The notes: generated from the sequence alone by a model not told the origin. A stretch of DNA of 22,229 nucleotides from AC-50 sp035640455 (GCA_035640455.1 DASQWB010000176.1:1-22229); one strand, 5' to 3'. Shown: positions 1 to 7,885, numbered from the stretch's first letter. Made by a program: numbers and translations.

Positions 1-663
<663 letters not shown>

Positions 664-668
664 GGAGT

Positions 669-694
669 CTGGGGGAACCGCCTGGTTCCCCCAG
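669..694 (+). terminator. Strong hairpin directly after groEL
   Basis: A perfect 11-bp stem (669-679 with 684-694) and a 4-nt loop begin 5 bp after the groEL stop. No T-run follows, so alone it is a 3'-end-protecting or weak terminator hairpin; the better terminator is the next one at 741-772. Confidence 0.6.
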
Positions 695-740
695 GAGCCC
701 CCTCCTTGCGGGACGGGGGCGGTGGAAGTTCAGTTTCAGG

Positions 741-780
741 AGCCGCCCGAGGTTTTCGAGCTTCGGGCGGCTCTTCTTTG
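741..780 (+). terminator. Rho-independent terminator of groEL
   Basis: The arms AGCCGCCCGA (741-750) and TCGGGCGGCT (763-772) pair perfectly, extendable inward by a G-T and a G-C pair. They are followed by the T-rich run TTCTTTGTTGTT starting at 773. This is the clearest classical intrinsic terminator in the window. Confidence 0.8.
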
Positions 781-1006
781 TTGTTGGGGAGCCTCTCGCC
801 GGGCGAAGCCCGGCTTCGGCGGCGGCTCGTTTTGGTCTCCGAGAGCGTTTCGGGGACAGTCCCCAAACCGGCCCTAGAGACGCGAAACGCCCGGAGGGGC
901 GGGCGTCTCGCGGAGGGGGTGGGGGAGGTGGTTCGGGTTACGTATCGGGGTTCGCCGCCGGTCCGCAGATCCCTCCAAGGGGGGTTCCACAAATAGGACC
1001 TTCGGA
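781..1006. other. Convergent intergenic gap rich in hairpins, no gene seen
   Basis: This is the rest of the 343-bp gap between groEL (+) and the protease gene (-). I see no credible coding frame. It holds a 7-bp hairpin at 798-814 (GCCGGGC/GCCCGGC), a near-palindrome GGGGACAGTCCCC at 852-864, and a two-tier hairpin at 877-909 (outer GAGACGC/GCGTCTC, inner CGCCC/GGGCG). In a convergent gap these most likely stop transcription from both sides. Confidence 0.55.
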
Positions 1007-2455
1007 CTACCGGGCCCTCACGGCGCGGAGGGCGTCGACGAGGCCGCTCCCGTAGAAGCCGTTCGACTTCGCGCTTCCCTCGCACGTGGCCGTGTTCGAG
1101 GCGAGGATCCCAGGTGGAACGTCGTAGGTCACCGTGGGCGGGTTCGGGCAGGCGAGCGGCGTCGCCGTCTGCTCGAGGATCTTCTCCACGTCGTCGGGCG
1201 CCATGTGGGGCCGGCCGAGCTGCGAGACGATCAGCGCGGCCACGCCGGCCGCGTTCGGGGTCGCCATCGACGTGCCCTGCTCCCAGGCGTAGGTGGCGCA
1301 GCCGCCGCCGGGGCGGCAGTCCTGCTCCCGGAGCGACGGGTCGACGGAGCCGACCGCCTCGGCCGGCCAGGCGCCGAGGACGCGGCCGCCGCCGCGCACG
1401 CCGGCCGGCACGGGCTGGAATCGCCGGTCGCCGCCGGGTGCGGCGACGTCGACCTGCTTCGTGCCGTGGTTCGAGTAGTAGGCCTTCTGGTCGAGCGCGC
1501 CGGTCGCGGAAACGCCCACGACGCCCGGCAGGTCGGCCGGAAGCTCGACGAGTTTGCCGAGCGTCGGATCGCTGAGGTCGAGGTCGTCGTTCCCGATCGC
1601 GGCCACCGGGAGGACGCCCCCGCCACGCGCGTACTGGAGGGCGCGCCGCAGCAGCTCGTAGTCGGCCTTGTCCGGCTTGCGATCGATGTACGCGCCGAGG
1701 CTGAGCGATGCCACGTCGACGTGCTGGTCGGCCGCGTAGACGAGCGCCTGGGCGATGCCGGAGAAGCTGCCGTCGCCGTTTCGGTCGAGCACCTTGAGGG
1801 CGAGCGTCGTGACGTTCGGCGCCACGCCCTCGATGCCGACGCCGTTCAGCGGCGCGGCGACGGCGCTCAGGCACCAGGTACCGTGGCCGTTGTGGTCCTG
1901 GACGTCCGGCTCGCTCGGGACGAAGGAGCGGCTTCGTCCGAGGTCGAGGTTCGGCGCCACGTCCGGATGGGTCGTGTCGGCGCCGGTGTCGAGCACGGCG
2001 ACGACGACGTCTCGCCGGCCGCGCTGGACGGCGTACGAGCCTGACGGCGTCGCCTCGAGCCGCGCCTTGTCCCACTGCTGGCCCGAGAGCGGATCGCCGC
2101 CGGGCAGGGCAGCCGCCGGTTCAGCCGGCGCCGCGCTGCCGCCGTCGTCCGCGAGCGGGAGAAGGCGGCGCGCGACCTCCGGCCCGGCCGCGACGACCTG
2201 CGAGCTGGTGGCGAGCGCCGCCGCGAAGTCGGGTCGAGCCGACGAGGCGCGGACGGCCCCGAGCTGCGGCAGCGTCGCGGTCACGGTGCCGCCGGCTTCG
2301 GCGACGAGCTGCGACGCGTTCGCCGGCACTCCCGAGACGCCCGCGAAGACGACGACATACGGCCGCAGGCCGCCGCCGTTGGTGTGAGCCGCGCCGGGTC
2401 CGGCGAGCGTGAGTACCAGTGCTGCGGCGCCGAGCGCCGCGAGGGGCCGCTTCAT
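1007..2455 (-). CDS. Secreted subtilisin-like serine protease (peptidase family S8)
   Basis: An extracellular endopeptidase of 482 residues. The order is a signal peptide (MKRPLAALGAAALVLTLAGP, cleavage near AAH), a prodomain-like segment (about 32-95) and the S8 catalytic domain. The complete catalytic set is visible: Asp156 in VLDTGAD, His191 in DHNGHGTWC, oxyanion Asn289 in AIGND, and nucleophile Ser396 in GTSMATP. I chose the ATG at 2455 because GGAGAGG lies just upstream (2459-2465); an in-frame TTG four codons earlier lies inside that Shine-Dalgarno and is less likely. The paired cysteines near 379/386 and 436/458 suggest disulfides, fitting export. It is last in a minus-strand run behind two secreted propeller genes and may be partly co-transcribed with them. 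The natural substrate cannot be read from sequence. Confidence 0.95.
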   Translation of the reverse strand: MKRPLAALGAAALVLTLAGPGAAHTNGGGLRPYVVVFAGVSGVPANASQLVAEAGGTVTATLPQLGAVRASSARPDFAAALATSSQVVAAGPEVARRLLPLADDGGSAAPAEPAAALPGGDPLSGQQWDKARLEATPSGSYAVQRGRRDVVVAVLDTGADTTHPDVAPNLDLGRSRSFVPSEPDVQDHNGHGTWCLSAVAAPLNGVGIEGVAPNVTTLALKVLDRNGDGSFSGIAQALVYAADQHVDVASLSLGAYIDRKPDKADYELLRRALQYARGGGVLPVAAIGNDDLDLSDPTLGKLVELPADLPGVVGVSATGALDQKAYYSNHGTKQVDVAAPGGDRRFQPVPAGVRGGGRVLGAWPAEAVGSVDPSLREQDCRPGGGCATYAWEQGTSMATPNAAGVAALIVSQLGRPHMAPDDVEKILEQTATPLACPNPPTVTYDVPPGILASNTATCEGSAKSNGFYGSGLVDALRAVRAR

Positions 2456-2524
2456 GATCCTCTCCAAGGTCGATTCAGGGCCTGGATCGGCCGGCGCGGC
2501 CGAGAAGCCGATGCCCCAAACGAG

Positions 2525-2550
2525 GAAGGGCGGCCCGGAGGCCGCCCTTC
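2525..2550 (-). terminator. Hairpin terminator after the first Asp-box propeller gene
   Basis: An 11-bp perfect stem (2525-2535 with 2540-2550) with a 4-nt loop begins 21 bp beyond the stop of the gene ending at 2572. Read on the minus strand the tail is CTCGTTT, so termination is probably partial and some transcripts may continue into the protease gene. Confidence 0.6.
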
Positions 2551-2571
2551 GACGATCAGATCAACGGAGCT

Positions 2572-4512
2572 CTACGGCGCGAGGTCGCCGTAGATGTTCT
2601 GGTCGATCCCGCCGTCGTGCGGGCAGAGATCGCCGCTCCAGAAGCTGACCGGGCCTTTCTTCGTCTGGACCGTGTTCAGAGTCCGGCACTGATGGACGTC
2701 GGCCGTCGTCTGGTCCTCGTCCTCCGTCTCCTCGCGCGGATCCGTCCCTTGAAGCGTGTCCCGCCAGTCCGTCCAGACCGTGTACGCGAAACTGCCAAGT
2801 GACGTCACCCAGAGGTAGTCGCCCGCGAACGGCACCGAGCGGTTGTCGAATTGCTCGTAGTTCGGGTTCGTGGAGACGTCGGTGATGCGGTCCCCGGCCG
2901 TCCACGTCGTGCCGGCGTCCGTGGACGTCGCTCCGTAGACGTCGAGCGACGGCACGGTCTTCCGGTCGGCGCAGTTCCCGATCGGCCGGGTGACGCTGTA
3001 GCACTCGTCGTTCCGGCTGTCCCACCAGATCGCGTGCAGCACGCCGCCGTCGGCCGAGATGTCCGGGAACACCTGGTGCCCTGTCCCCTTGTCGTCGATG
3101 AGCGCCGGCGCCGTGTGCGCTCCGGTCGCTCCGTCGTAGCGGATGAAGAAGATCCCCGCCTGGCCGCCGATGCCGCGGCCGTCCGTGCCGTACGTCGTTT
3201 CGGTCGGCTTCTCCGTGCCGGGCTTCGTCGCGTCGTAGACCATGTAGATCCACTCGTGCGCCGAGTCGAACTGGTCGGCCGTCGAGCGGACCTGCGTGTC
3301 GCGGCGGAAGAACGTGTAGCCGGAGGTGCACGCGTCGATGAAGTCGCCGCAGTCGCGGGCGCGGTCGGAGTTGGCGTCCGTCCCCTCCTCGCCGCCCGGA
3401 TCGTCGCTGACGAGCTGCGTCGGCACCGGCTCCGGCGACGACTGATCCTGCGCGTCGTTCGGGATGAACGTCGTGACGAGCTGTGGCTGCGAGAACGAGA
3501 TGCCGCAGTTCGTCGACTTGACGATGTAGACCGCGTCGAGCGACGGGCCGACGGTCGCGAACGAGCGGAACGTCACGTAGACGTCGCCGTTGTGCGTTAC
3601 CGCGATGTCCGGGAACTGCAGGCTCTTCAGCGACTGCGAGAGCCTCATCGGATTGCTGAAGGTGACGCCGTGGTCGGTCGAGCGGACGAAGTAGATCTCG
3701 TTCGCCCCGTTGCCGTTGAAGCGCGACCACGAGAAGTAGACGTTGCCGTCGCACCGGCCGCCGGTGCGGTCGGCCTCGATCGACGTCTTGTCATGGAAGA
3801 CGCCGAGCAGGTTCGGCGCCGACGAGCCGTGCGCGACGACGGTCGTGCCGTAGTACTCGAGGCCATCCTTCGTCGTGTCGGCCGCGTCGGGGCCGTCCGG
3901 GTTCCGGAAGCGCGCGACCCAGACGTCGCCCTGCGTCTTCGTGATGCTCGGAATGTTGTTCGAGCTCTCCGAGCCGAAGAACGCGCGCCCGTGCGCGTCC
4001 CAGGCGATGACCGGGTCGCCGGCAGTCGCCGTCCGCGCCTGCGAGAGCGCTTTGTACGGCGAGATGTCGTCCGGGTAGCCCGGCACGAGCGAGCTCGTCC
4101 AGTTCGCGCCGCCGTCGAGCGAGCGGTAGTAGCCGAGCCAGATGGGCCCGATTGCTCCTGCCGCGATGCCCCGGTTGTAGACGGGGCAGTAGTCGTTCGA
4201 GCTGCCGAGCAGGACGCTCGTGTTCCGCGGATCGACCGCGACCGCGGGCTCGTTCTGGCGCCCGTGCGAAACGGTGCACTCGTCGAGCGTGGCGTCCGTG
4301 TACGGATGGCCGGTCGCGAGCGTGTAGGCGCTCACGTAGCCGACGCCGCACCCCGCGGTCGCGCCGGTGTCCGGCGGGTTCGGCGGGGTCGGCTCAGGAT
4401 GGCAGTCGTTCGTCAGTCGAACGTCCGCCCCTGGCGTCGACGCGCCAGCCCCGCCGACCGCAAGGAAGACGGCCAGACACGCGAGCACGCCGAAGATGAC
4501 GAGCTTTCTCAC
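2572..4512 (-). CDS. Secreted Asp-box (BNR, sialidase-like) beta-propeller protein A
   Basis: A 646-residue exported protein with signal peptide MRKLVIFGVLACLAVFLAVG and probable cleavage at GASTP. Four Asp-box turns (S-x-D-x-G-x-x-W/F type) are visible: SLDGGANW (131-138), STDHGVTF (278-285), STNCGISF (333-340, degenerate) and STDAGTTW (530-537). Asp boxes mark six-bladed propellers of the sialidase/BNR type, and annotation pipelines often call such proteins exo-alpha-sialidase. I do not see the FRIP motif or a convincing arginine triad, so enzyme activity is unsupported; a binding or scaffold role is as likely. More than ten cysteines suggest disulfides. The start is GTG at 4512 with AGGAGG at 4524-4529. 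It is a tandem paralogue of the gene at 4606-6405: both begin MRKL, carry QNEPAVAV near residue 50-90, and end with an Asn/Asp-Ile-aromatic-Gly motif. Confidence 0.88.
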   Translation of the reverse strand: MRKLVIFGVLACLAVFLAVGGAGASTPGADVRLTNDCHPEPTPPNPPDTGATAGCGVGYVSAYTLATGHPYTDATLDECTVSHGRQNEPAVAVDPRNTSVLLGSSNDYCPVYNRGIAAGAIGPIWLGYYRSLDGGANWTSSLVPGYPDDISPYKALSQARTATAGDPVIAWDAHGRAFFGSESSNNIPSITKTQGDVWVARFRNPDGPDAADTTKDGLEYYGTTVVAHGSSAPNLLGVFHDKTSIEADRTGGRCDGNVYFSWSRFNGNGANEIYFVRSTDHGVTFSNPMRLSQSLKSLQFPDIAVTHNGDVYVTFRSFATVGPSLDAVYIVKSTNCGISFSQPQLVTTFIPNDAQDQSSPEPVPTQLVSDDPGGEEGTDANSDRARDCGDFIDACTSGYTFFRRDTQVRSTADQFDSAHEWIYMVYDATKPGTEKPTETTYGTDGRGIGGQAGIFFIRYDGATGAHTAPALIDDKGTGHQVFPDISADGGVLHAIWWDSRNDECYSVTRPIGNCADRKTVPSLDVYGATSTDAGTTWTAGDRITDVSTNPNYEQFDNRSVPFAGDYLWVTSLGSFAYTVWTDWRDTLQGTDPREETEDEDQTTADVHQCRTLNTVQTKKGPVSFWSGDLCPHDGGIDQNIYGDLAP

Positions 4513-4543
4513 AGATCTCTCCCCCTCCTAGAAGTCCGCAGAG

Positions 4544-4568
4544 ATCGGATTTTGTCACAGAATCCGAT
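4544..4568. promoter_or_regulatory. 25-nt near-perfect palindrome upstream of propeller gene A
   Basis: The arms ATCGGATT (4544-4551) and AATCCGAT (4561-4568) pair exactly, and the inner TGT/ACA pair continues the dyad. It lies 32 bp upstream of the GTG start of the gene at 4512 and is AT-rich for this genome. Position and symmetry fit an operator; a transcript hairpin is the alternative. No regulator is known. Confidence 0.45.
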
Positions 4569-4572
4569 ATTT

Positions 4573-4598
4573 CGCAGGGGCGCCGAAGCGCCCCTGCG
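4573..4598 (-). terminator. UUCG-tetraloop hairpin terminator after propeller gene B
   Basis: Read on the minus strand this is an 11-bp perfect stem closed by C-UUCG-G, the extra-stable tetraloop. It starts 7 bp after the TAG stop of the gene ending at 4606. The tail AAATAT is not T-rich, so it is a non-canonical terminator, but its stability and position are good. Confidence 0.65.
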
Positions 4599-4605
4599 CG
4601 TTTCT

Positions 4606-6405
4606 CTACGGCGTCGGGTCGGCGTACGAGCCGCCGAAGATGTCGGTATTCCCGAACGTCGCCGGGCAGTCCTGTTTCGGCGCCGGCCGCGTTGGATCCG
4701 TCGAGACCCCTGCGGCGGTGCCGTCCGCCACGTCCTGCCGGTACGAGTCGATCGCCGGGCAGTCGGCGGCATTCCGTGCGTCGTTCCATACGGCGACGAC
4801 GAAGTCGTTCGTCGCGAACGCGTAGTCGTAGTCGCCGAGGAACTCGTCGATGAGCGCGTTCGCGCTCGAGCCGCGCGCATCGCCCGTCGGCGCGCGGTGG
4901 ATGTCGCTCCAGGCGCCGATCGCGCCCGTCGCCGGGTTCACGTCCGCATGCCGCACCACTCCCTGGAAGAGCCGCGGCGTGAAGTTCGTCGACTGGTACG
5001 GCTGCAGGAAGCTCATGTACGTCAGGTAGGCGTCGGTGCCGTCCGGCGAGATCGCGATCGCCGGGAAGTCCGGCCGGTCGCTCGCCGGCGAGGCGACGCC
5101 CGCGGACGTCCAGGTTCGGCCCTGGTTCCGCGACCACATCACCCGCACCTGCTCGTTCGGGCCGGGATGCGTGTCCGTCGGCGTCGGCCCGTTCGACCAC
5201 GCGAGCACGATCTGGTCGGTCGCCCCCGCGCCAGTCGGCGCGCCGTTCGCGATGTCGACGGTCGGGAACGAGCCGTCACGTGCGCCCGACTCGCCGTCGA
5301 AGGAGAGCTCGCCGATCGAGTCGACGATGCCCGTCTGGTCGATGTGCGTGACGACCTGGGCCGGGCGGACGAAGCTCTTGCCGCCGTCGAACGAGCGGAT
5401 CATGAAGATGGCGAGCGTCTTCGTCTTCGGGTCGATCCCGTCCCAGAAGACGTAGAGCGTGCCCTTGCTGTCGGTGTTCACGGCGCAGTCCTGCCGACCG
5501 CCGATCGTGTTGTTGTTCACGGACGGCGAGACCTGGCGCGTGAGCCACGTGTCGCCGCCGTCGGAGGACGAGTTGACGACGATCGGCTCCGGGAAGCCGC
5601 CGATCTCCTGGCTCCGGAACGCTGCGTCGCAGACGTAGACGTTGCCGAAGAACGGGCTCGACGAGGCGTCGTCGACGGCGATCATCTCGTGGTCGGAGAA
5701 GAGCGCCGCGTTCTGCTTGGTCACGATCACGGGCGCCTTCCAGGCCGTGTTCACGCCGGCCTTCGCGGCCGCGTAGTTCTGGCTGTCGAGCCGCGAGACG
5801 GCGATCGCCTCGAAGCCCTTGAAGGCGAACTCCGACCGATCGGCGCTGAAGTTCGCGGTCAGGTTGGCGTAGTAGAGCCGCCAGCCATTCGACCACGAGA
5901 ACTTCCCGTTCGAGCCGCGCTGCGGGCCGAAGCCGACGGCCGGGTCGCCGTCCGAGGCGAGGCCGTTCTCGAAGTAGCGCGGCAGCGTCCCGATCGGGCC
6001 GACGTGCGGGTCGCAGTTGTCGGCCGGCGCCGACGACGTCCCCACCAGCCCGAGGCAGTCTCGCGCCGTCCAGCCCGTGTACGTCGGCTGGATCCAGCTC
6101 GAGCCTCCGGTGTCGGAGAAGTAGATCCCCGAGAGGCCGATGCCCGGCGTGAACGGACACGTCACGTCGCTTCGGTTGTTGCAGGCCTCGAGATCGACCT
6201 CCTCGTTGGCCCCGGCCGCCGCGATCGACGGGTCGATCGGGTTCACCGCCACCGCAGGCTCGTTTTGCTTGTTCTGCGGGAACGGGGTCGACGGGCTGCC
6301 GACCGTGACGAGTGTGTCGGAGGCGTTGGACGTGGCCGCGGCGACGCCGACGACGAGCGCGAGCGCACCAAGCGCCGTCGCGGTCGCCGCTAGAAGCTTC
6401 CTCAT
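4606..6405 (-). CDS. Secreted Asp-box (BNR, sialidase-like) beta-propeller protein B
   Basis: A 599-residue exported paralogue of the preceding protein. The signal peptide is MRKLLAATATALGALALVVG with a likely AAA cleavage region. Four Asp boxes are visible: SDTGGSSW (97-104), SSDGGDTW (280-287), SFDGGKSF (338-345) and SRNQGRTW (425-432). Shared with protein A are KQNEPAVAVNP near residue 46-56, a late GDY...VxVWNDAR motif (about 524-544), and the C-terminal NTDIFGGSY. As in A, the catalytic FRIP motif of true sialidases is not evident, so binding or structural function is as plausible as hydrolysis. The start is ATG at 6405 with a GGGAG Shine-Dalgarno (6411-6415). A -10-like TAATAT at 6436-6441 would give a leader of about 25 nt, which suggests its own promoter. 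The two genes are separated by 93 bp containing a terminator and a palindrome. Confidence 0.88.
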   Translation of the reverse strand: MRKLLAATATALGALALVVGVAAATSNASDTLVTVGSPSTPFPQNKQNEPAVAVNPIDPSIAAAGANEEVDLEACNNRSDVTCPFTPGIGLSGIYFSDTGGSSWIQPTYTGWTARDCLGLVGTSSAPADNCDPHVGPIGTLPRYFENGLASDGDPAVGFGPQRGSNGKFSWSNGWRLYYANLTANFSADRSEFAFKGFEAIAVSRLDSQNYAAAKAGVNTAWKAPVIVTKQNAALFSDHEMIAVDDASSSPFFGNVYVCDAAFRSQEIGGFPEPIVVNSSSDGGDTWLTRQVSPSVNNNTIGGRQDCAVNTDSKGTLYVFWDGIDPKTKTLAIFMIRSFDGGKSFVRPAQVVTHIDQTGIVDSIGELSFDGESGARDGSFPTVDIANGAPTGAGATDQIVLAWSNGPTPTDTHPGPNEQVRVMWSRNQGRTWTSAGVASPASDRPDFPAIAISPDGTDAYLTYMSFLQPYQSTNFTPRLFQGVVRHADVNPATGAIGAWSDIHRAPTGDARGSSANALIDEFLGDYDYAFATNDFVVAVWNDARNAADCPAIDSYRQDVADGTAAGVSTDPTRPAPKQDCPATFGNTDIFGGSYADPTP

Positions 6406-6435
6406 GATGGCTCCCCCCCGTTGGACGAGGGGCGG

Positions 6436-6441
6436 ATATTA
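6436..6441 (-). promoter_or_regulatory. -10 element for propeller gene B
   Basis: The minus-strand hexamer TAATAT, 30 bp upstream of the ATG at 6405, is the closest match to a consensus -10 in the window. I see no clear -35. A transcript starting here would include the GGGAG Shine-Dalgarno. Confidence 0.5.
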
Positions 6442-6457
6442 GACGCCTGCGACTTGC

Positions 6458-7069
6458 TTAGAAGCCGTAACGCTCTTCCTTCCAGTAGTCCGCGTCGTTG
6501 TGGTAGCCGTAGCGCTCCCAGAAGCCGGGCTGGTCGGTCGTGCGGAGCTCGAGCCCACGCAGCCACTTAGCGCTCTTCCAGAAGTAGCGGCTCGGCACCA
6601 CCAGGCGGAGCGGCCAGCCGTGCTCGGGCGTCAGCGGCTCGCCGTCGGCCTCGTAGGCGATCAGCCCGTTCTCGTCCTCGAGCGCGTCGAGCGGGACGTT
6701 GGACGTGAAGCCCTGCTCGGCGTGCGCCACGACGAACCGCGCGTACGGCTTCGGCTCGACGAGCTTCGCGAGCTCGCTCCAGTGGACGCCGCGGAAGCTC
6801 GTGTCGAACCGGCTCCACCGCGTGACGCAGTGGATGTCGATGGTGATCTCGGTGCTCGGGAGCTCCCGGAGCTCGTCCCAGGTCAGCGTGAGCGGCCGCT
6901 CGACCTCCCCGAAGACGCGGAAGTCCCACGTCGCCAGGTCCGTCTCGGGCACGGAGCCCGCGTGGAGCACCGGCCACTTCTCGGTCAGGTACTGGCCGGG
7001 CGGGAGGCGCGCCGGGTCGAGGCCGCGCTCGACGAGCTTCTGCTCCGCCTTCGACCGGAAGAGAGGCAT
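6458..7069 (-). CDS. Sulfite-oxidase-like molybdopterin-dependent oxidoreductase
   Basis: This 203-residue protein is the molybdopterin-binding domain of the sulfite oxidase fold. The sequence reads WDFRVFGEVERPLTLTWDEL (48-67), the usual entry strand, then DIHCVTRWS, whose Cys81 is the expected molybdenum thiolate ligand. PLRLVVPSRYFWKSAKW (153-169) is the conserved cofactor-binding stretch. There is no signal peptide or Tat motif, no heme domain and no C-terminal dimerisation domain, so it is a short cytoplasmic type, unlike exported MsrP/YedY. Substrate is unknown. The start is ATG at 7069 without a Shine-Dalgarno; a TAGTCT hexamer 8 nt upstream suggests a leaderless mRNA. It diverges from the YgfZ-like gene across only 20 bp. 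Confidence 0.9.
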   Translation of the reverse strand: MPLFRSKAEQKLVERGLDPARLPPGQYLTEKWPVLHAGSVPETDLATWDFRVFGEVERPLTLTWDELRELPSTEITIDIHCVTRWSRFDTSFRGVHWSELAKLVEPKPYARFVVAHAEQGFTSNVPLDALEDENGLIAYEADGEPLTPEHGWPLRLVVPSRYFWKSAKWLRGLELRTTDQPGFWERYGYHNDADYWKEERYGF

Positions 7070-7076
7070 CGGTTTC

Positions 7077-7083
7077 TAGACTA
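7077..7083. promoter_or_regulatory. Overlapping back-to-back -10 elements of a divergent pair
   Basis: TAGACT (+, 7077-7082) lies 7 nt before the GTG at 7090, and TAGTCT (-, 7083-7078) lies 8 nt before the ATG at 7069. The two hexamers share five positions. Both fit the spacing for leaderless transcripts, so RNA polymerase could open only one direction at a time. Assignment rests on pattern only. Confidence 0.55.
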
Positions 7084-7089
7084 GTTCGG

Positions 7090-7800
7090 GTGCGTTTTGC
7101 CGCGCGTCCCCGCTCCTACCTCCGCGTCGCAGGGCCCGACGCGGAGGATTACCTGCAGCGGATGCTCTCGAACGACGTCGCCGCGCTCTCGGTGGGGGAG
7201 CGGTGCGACGCACTGCTGCTCACCGCGAAGTCGCGGGTCATCGCACCTCTGCGGGCGCTCCGGCGCGGACCGGACGACTTCCTGCTCCTGACCGAGCCCG
7301 AGCTCGGCGAGCGCGTGCGGGCGGAGCTCGTGCGGTTCCGCTTCGCCGCCAAGGCGGAGATCGAGCCCGAGGAGCACGAGTCGTGGGTCGTGCTGGGGGG
7401 CGACGAGGTGCTCGACGAGCGCCCTGACGGCGAGGAGGTCGGCGAGGAGGAGCTCGAGCGGTGGCGCATCGAGGCGGGCATCCCGCGCTGGGGCCACGAG
7501 ATCGACGACTCGATCCTCCCGGCCGAGGCCGGCCTGACCGAGACGCACGTGAGCTTCACGAAGGGCTGCTATCCGGGCCAGGAGCCGATCGCGCGACTCC
7601 ACTACCGCGGCAAGGTGAACCGGCGGCTGCGGCGTCTGGAAGTGGAGACAGCTACGCCCGGAGACGAGATCCTCTGGAACGAGAAGGTCGTCGGCCGCGT
7701 CACGAGCGTCGTACCGGGCCGCGCGCTCGGCTACGTGCGGGCGGAGGTGCCCGAGGACGCAGTGCTGCGGATCGACGGCTCCGAGGCCCGGCTAGACTAG
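7090..7800 (+). CDS. ygfZ: YgfZ/GcvT-like folate-binding protein
   Basis: A 236-residue protein related to E. coli YgfZ, a tetrahydrofolate-binding protein of the aminomethyltransferase fold that supports assembly or repair of certain iron-sulfur enzymes and tRNA thiomethylation. The diagnostic K-G-C-Y-x-G-Q-E motif is intact at residues 158-165, with the functional cysteine at 160. The N-terminal segment (YLRVAGPDAEDYLQRMLSND, 10-29) has the usual GcvT-like form. It is shorter than E. coli YgfZ (about 326 residues), as many actinobacterial forms are. The GTG start at 7090 has no Shine-Dalgarno but a TAGACT hexamer 7 nt upstream. The gene ends with CTAGACTAG, which includes the stop and a second promoter-like element for the tRNA that follows. 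Confidence 0.88.
   Translation: MRFAARPRSYLRVAGPDAEDYLQRMLSNDVAALSVGERCDALLLTAKSRVIAPLRALRRGPDDFLLLTEPELGERVRAELVRFRFAAKAEIEPEEHESWVVLGGDEVLDERPDGEEVGEEELERWRIEAGIPRWGHEIDDSILPAEAGLTETHVSFTKGCYPGQEPIARLHYRGKVNRRLRRLEVETATPGDEILWNEKVVGRVTSVVPGRALGYVRAEVPEDAVLRIDGSEARLD
7793..7798 (+). promoter_or_regulatory. -10 element for the tRNA, inside the ygfZ stop region
   Basis: TAGACT ends on the first base of the ygfZ stop TAG (7798-7800) and lies 9 nt before the mature tRNA 5' end at 7808. The surrounding CTAGACTAG nonamer is identical to 7076-7084 in front of ygfZ. If used, it would leave almost no 5' leader on the tRNA precursor. Confidence 0.45.
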
Positions 7801-7807
7801 GTCGCCC

Positions 7808-7880
7808 GCGCCCGTAGCTCAGGGGATAGAGCGCTGCCCTGCGGAGGCAGAGGTCGCATGTTCGAATCATGCCGGGCGCA
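7808..7880 (+). tRNA. tRNA-Arg, anticodon GCG
   Basis: A complete 73-nt cloverleaf. Acceptor GCGCCCG (7808-7814) pairs with CGGGCGC (7873-7879); the D stem is GCTC/GAGC; the anticodon stem CTGCC/GGCAG (7834-7838/7846-7850) encloses loop CTGCGGA; the T stem GCATG/CATGC encloses TTCGAAT. The discriminator is A at 7880 and CCA is not encoded. The anticodon at 7841-7843 is GCG, which reads the Arg codon CGC (and CGU by wobble). The body closely resembles bacterial tRNA-Arg(CCG), differing in the anticodon at C34 to G34. Most bacteria read CGC/CGU with tRNA-Arg(ACG) modified to inosine, so this anticodon is notable. Confidence 0.93.
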
Positions 7881-7885
7881 CTTGG

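Noticed and set aside
706..996. A 96-codon + strand frame after groEL.
   Set aside because: It runs through the groEL terminator hairpin and other palindromes, and no ribosome site or plausible protein composition is present.
2851..6393. A very long open frame of about 1180 codons on the + strand opposite the two propeller genes.
   Set aside because: Its translation is Arg/Val/Asp/Ala-rich without motifs; it is the mirror of GC-rich codon use in the two minus-strand genes, which have signal peptides, Asp boxes and ribosome sites.
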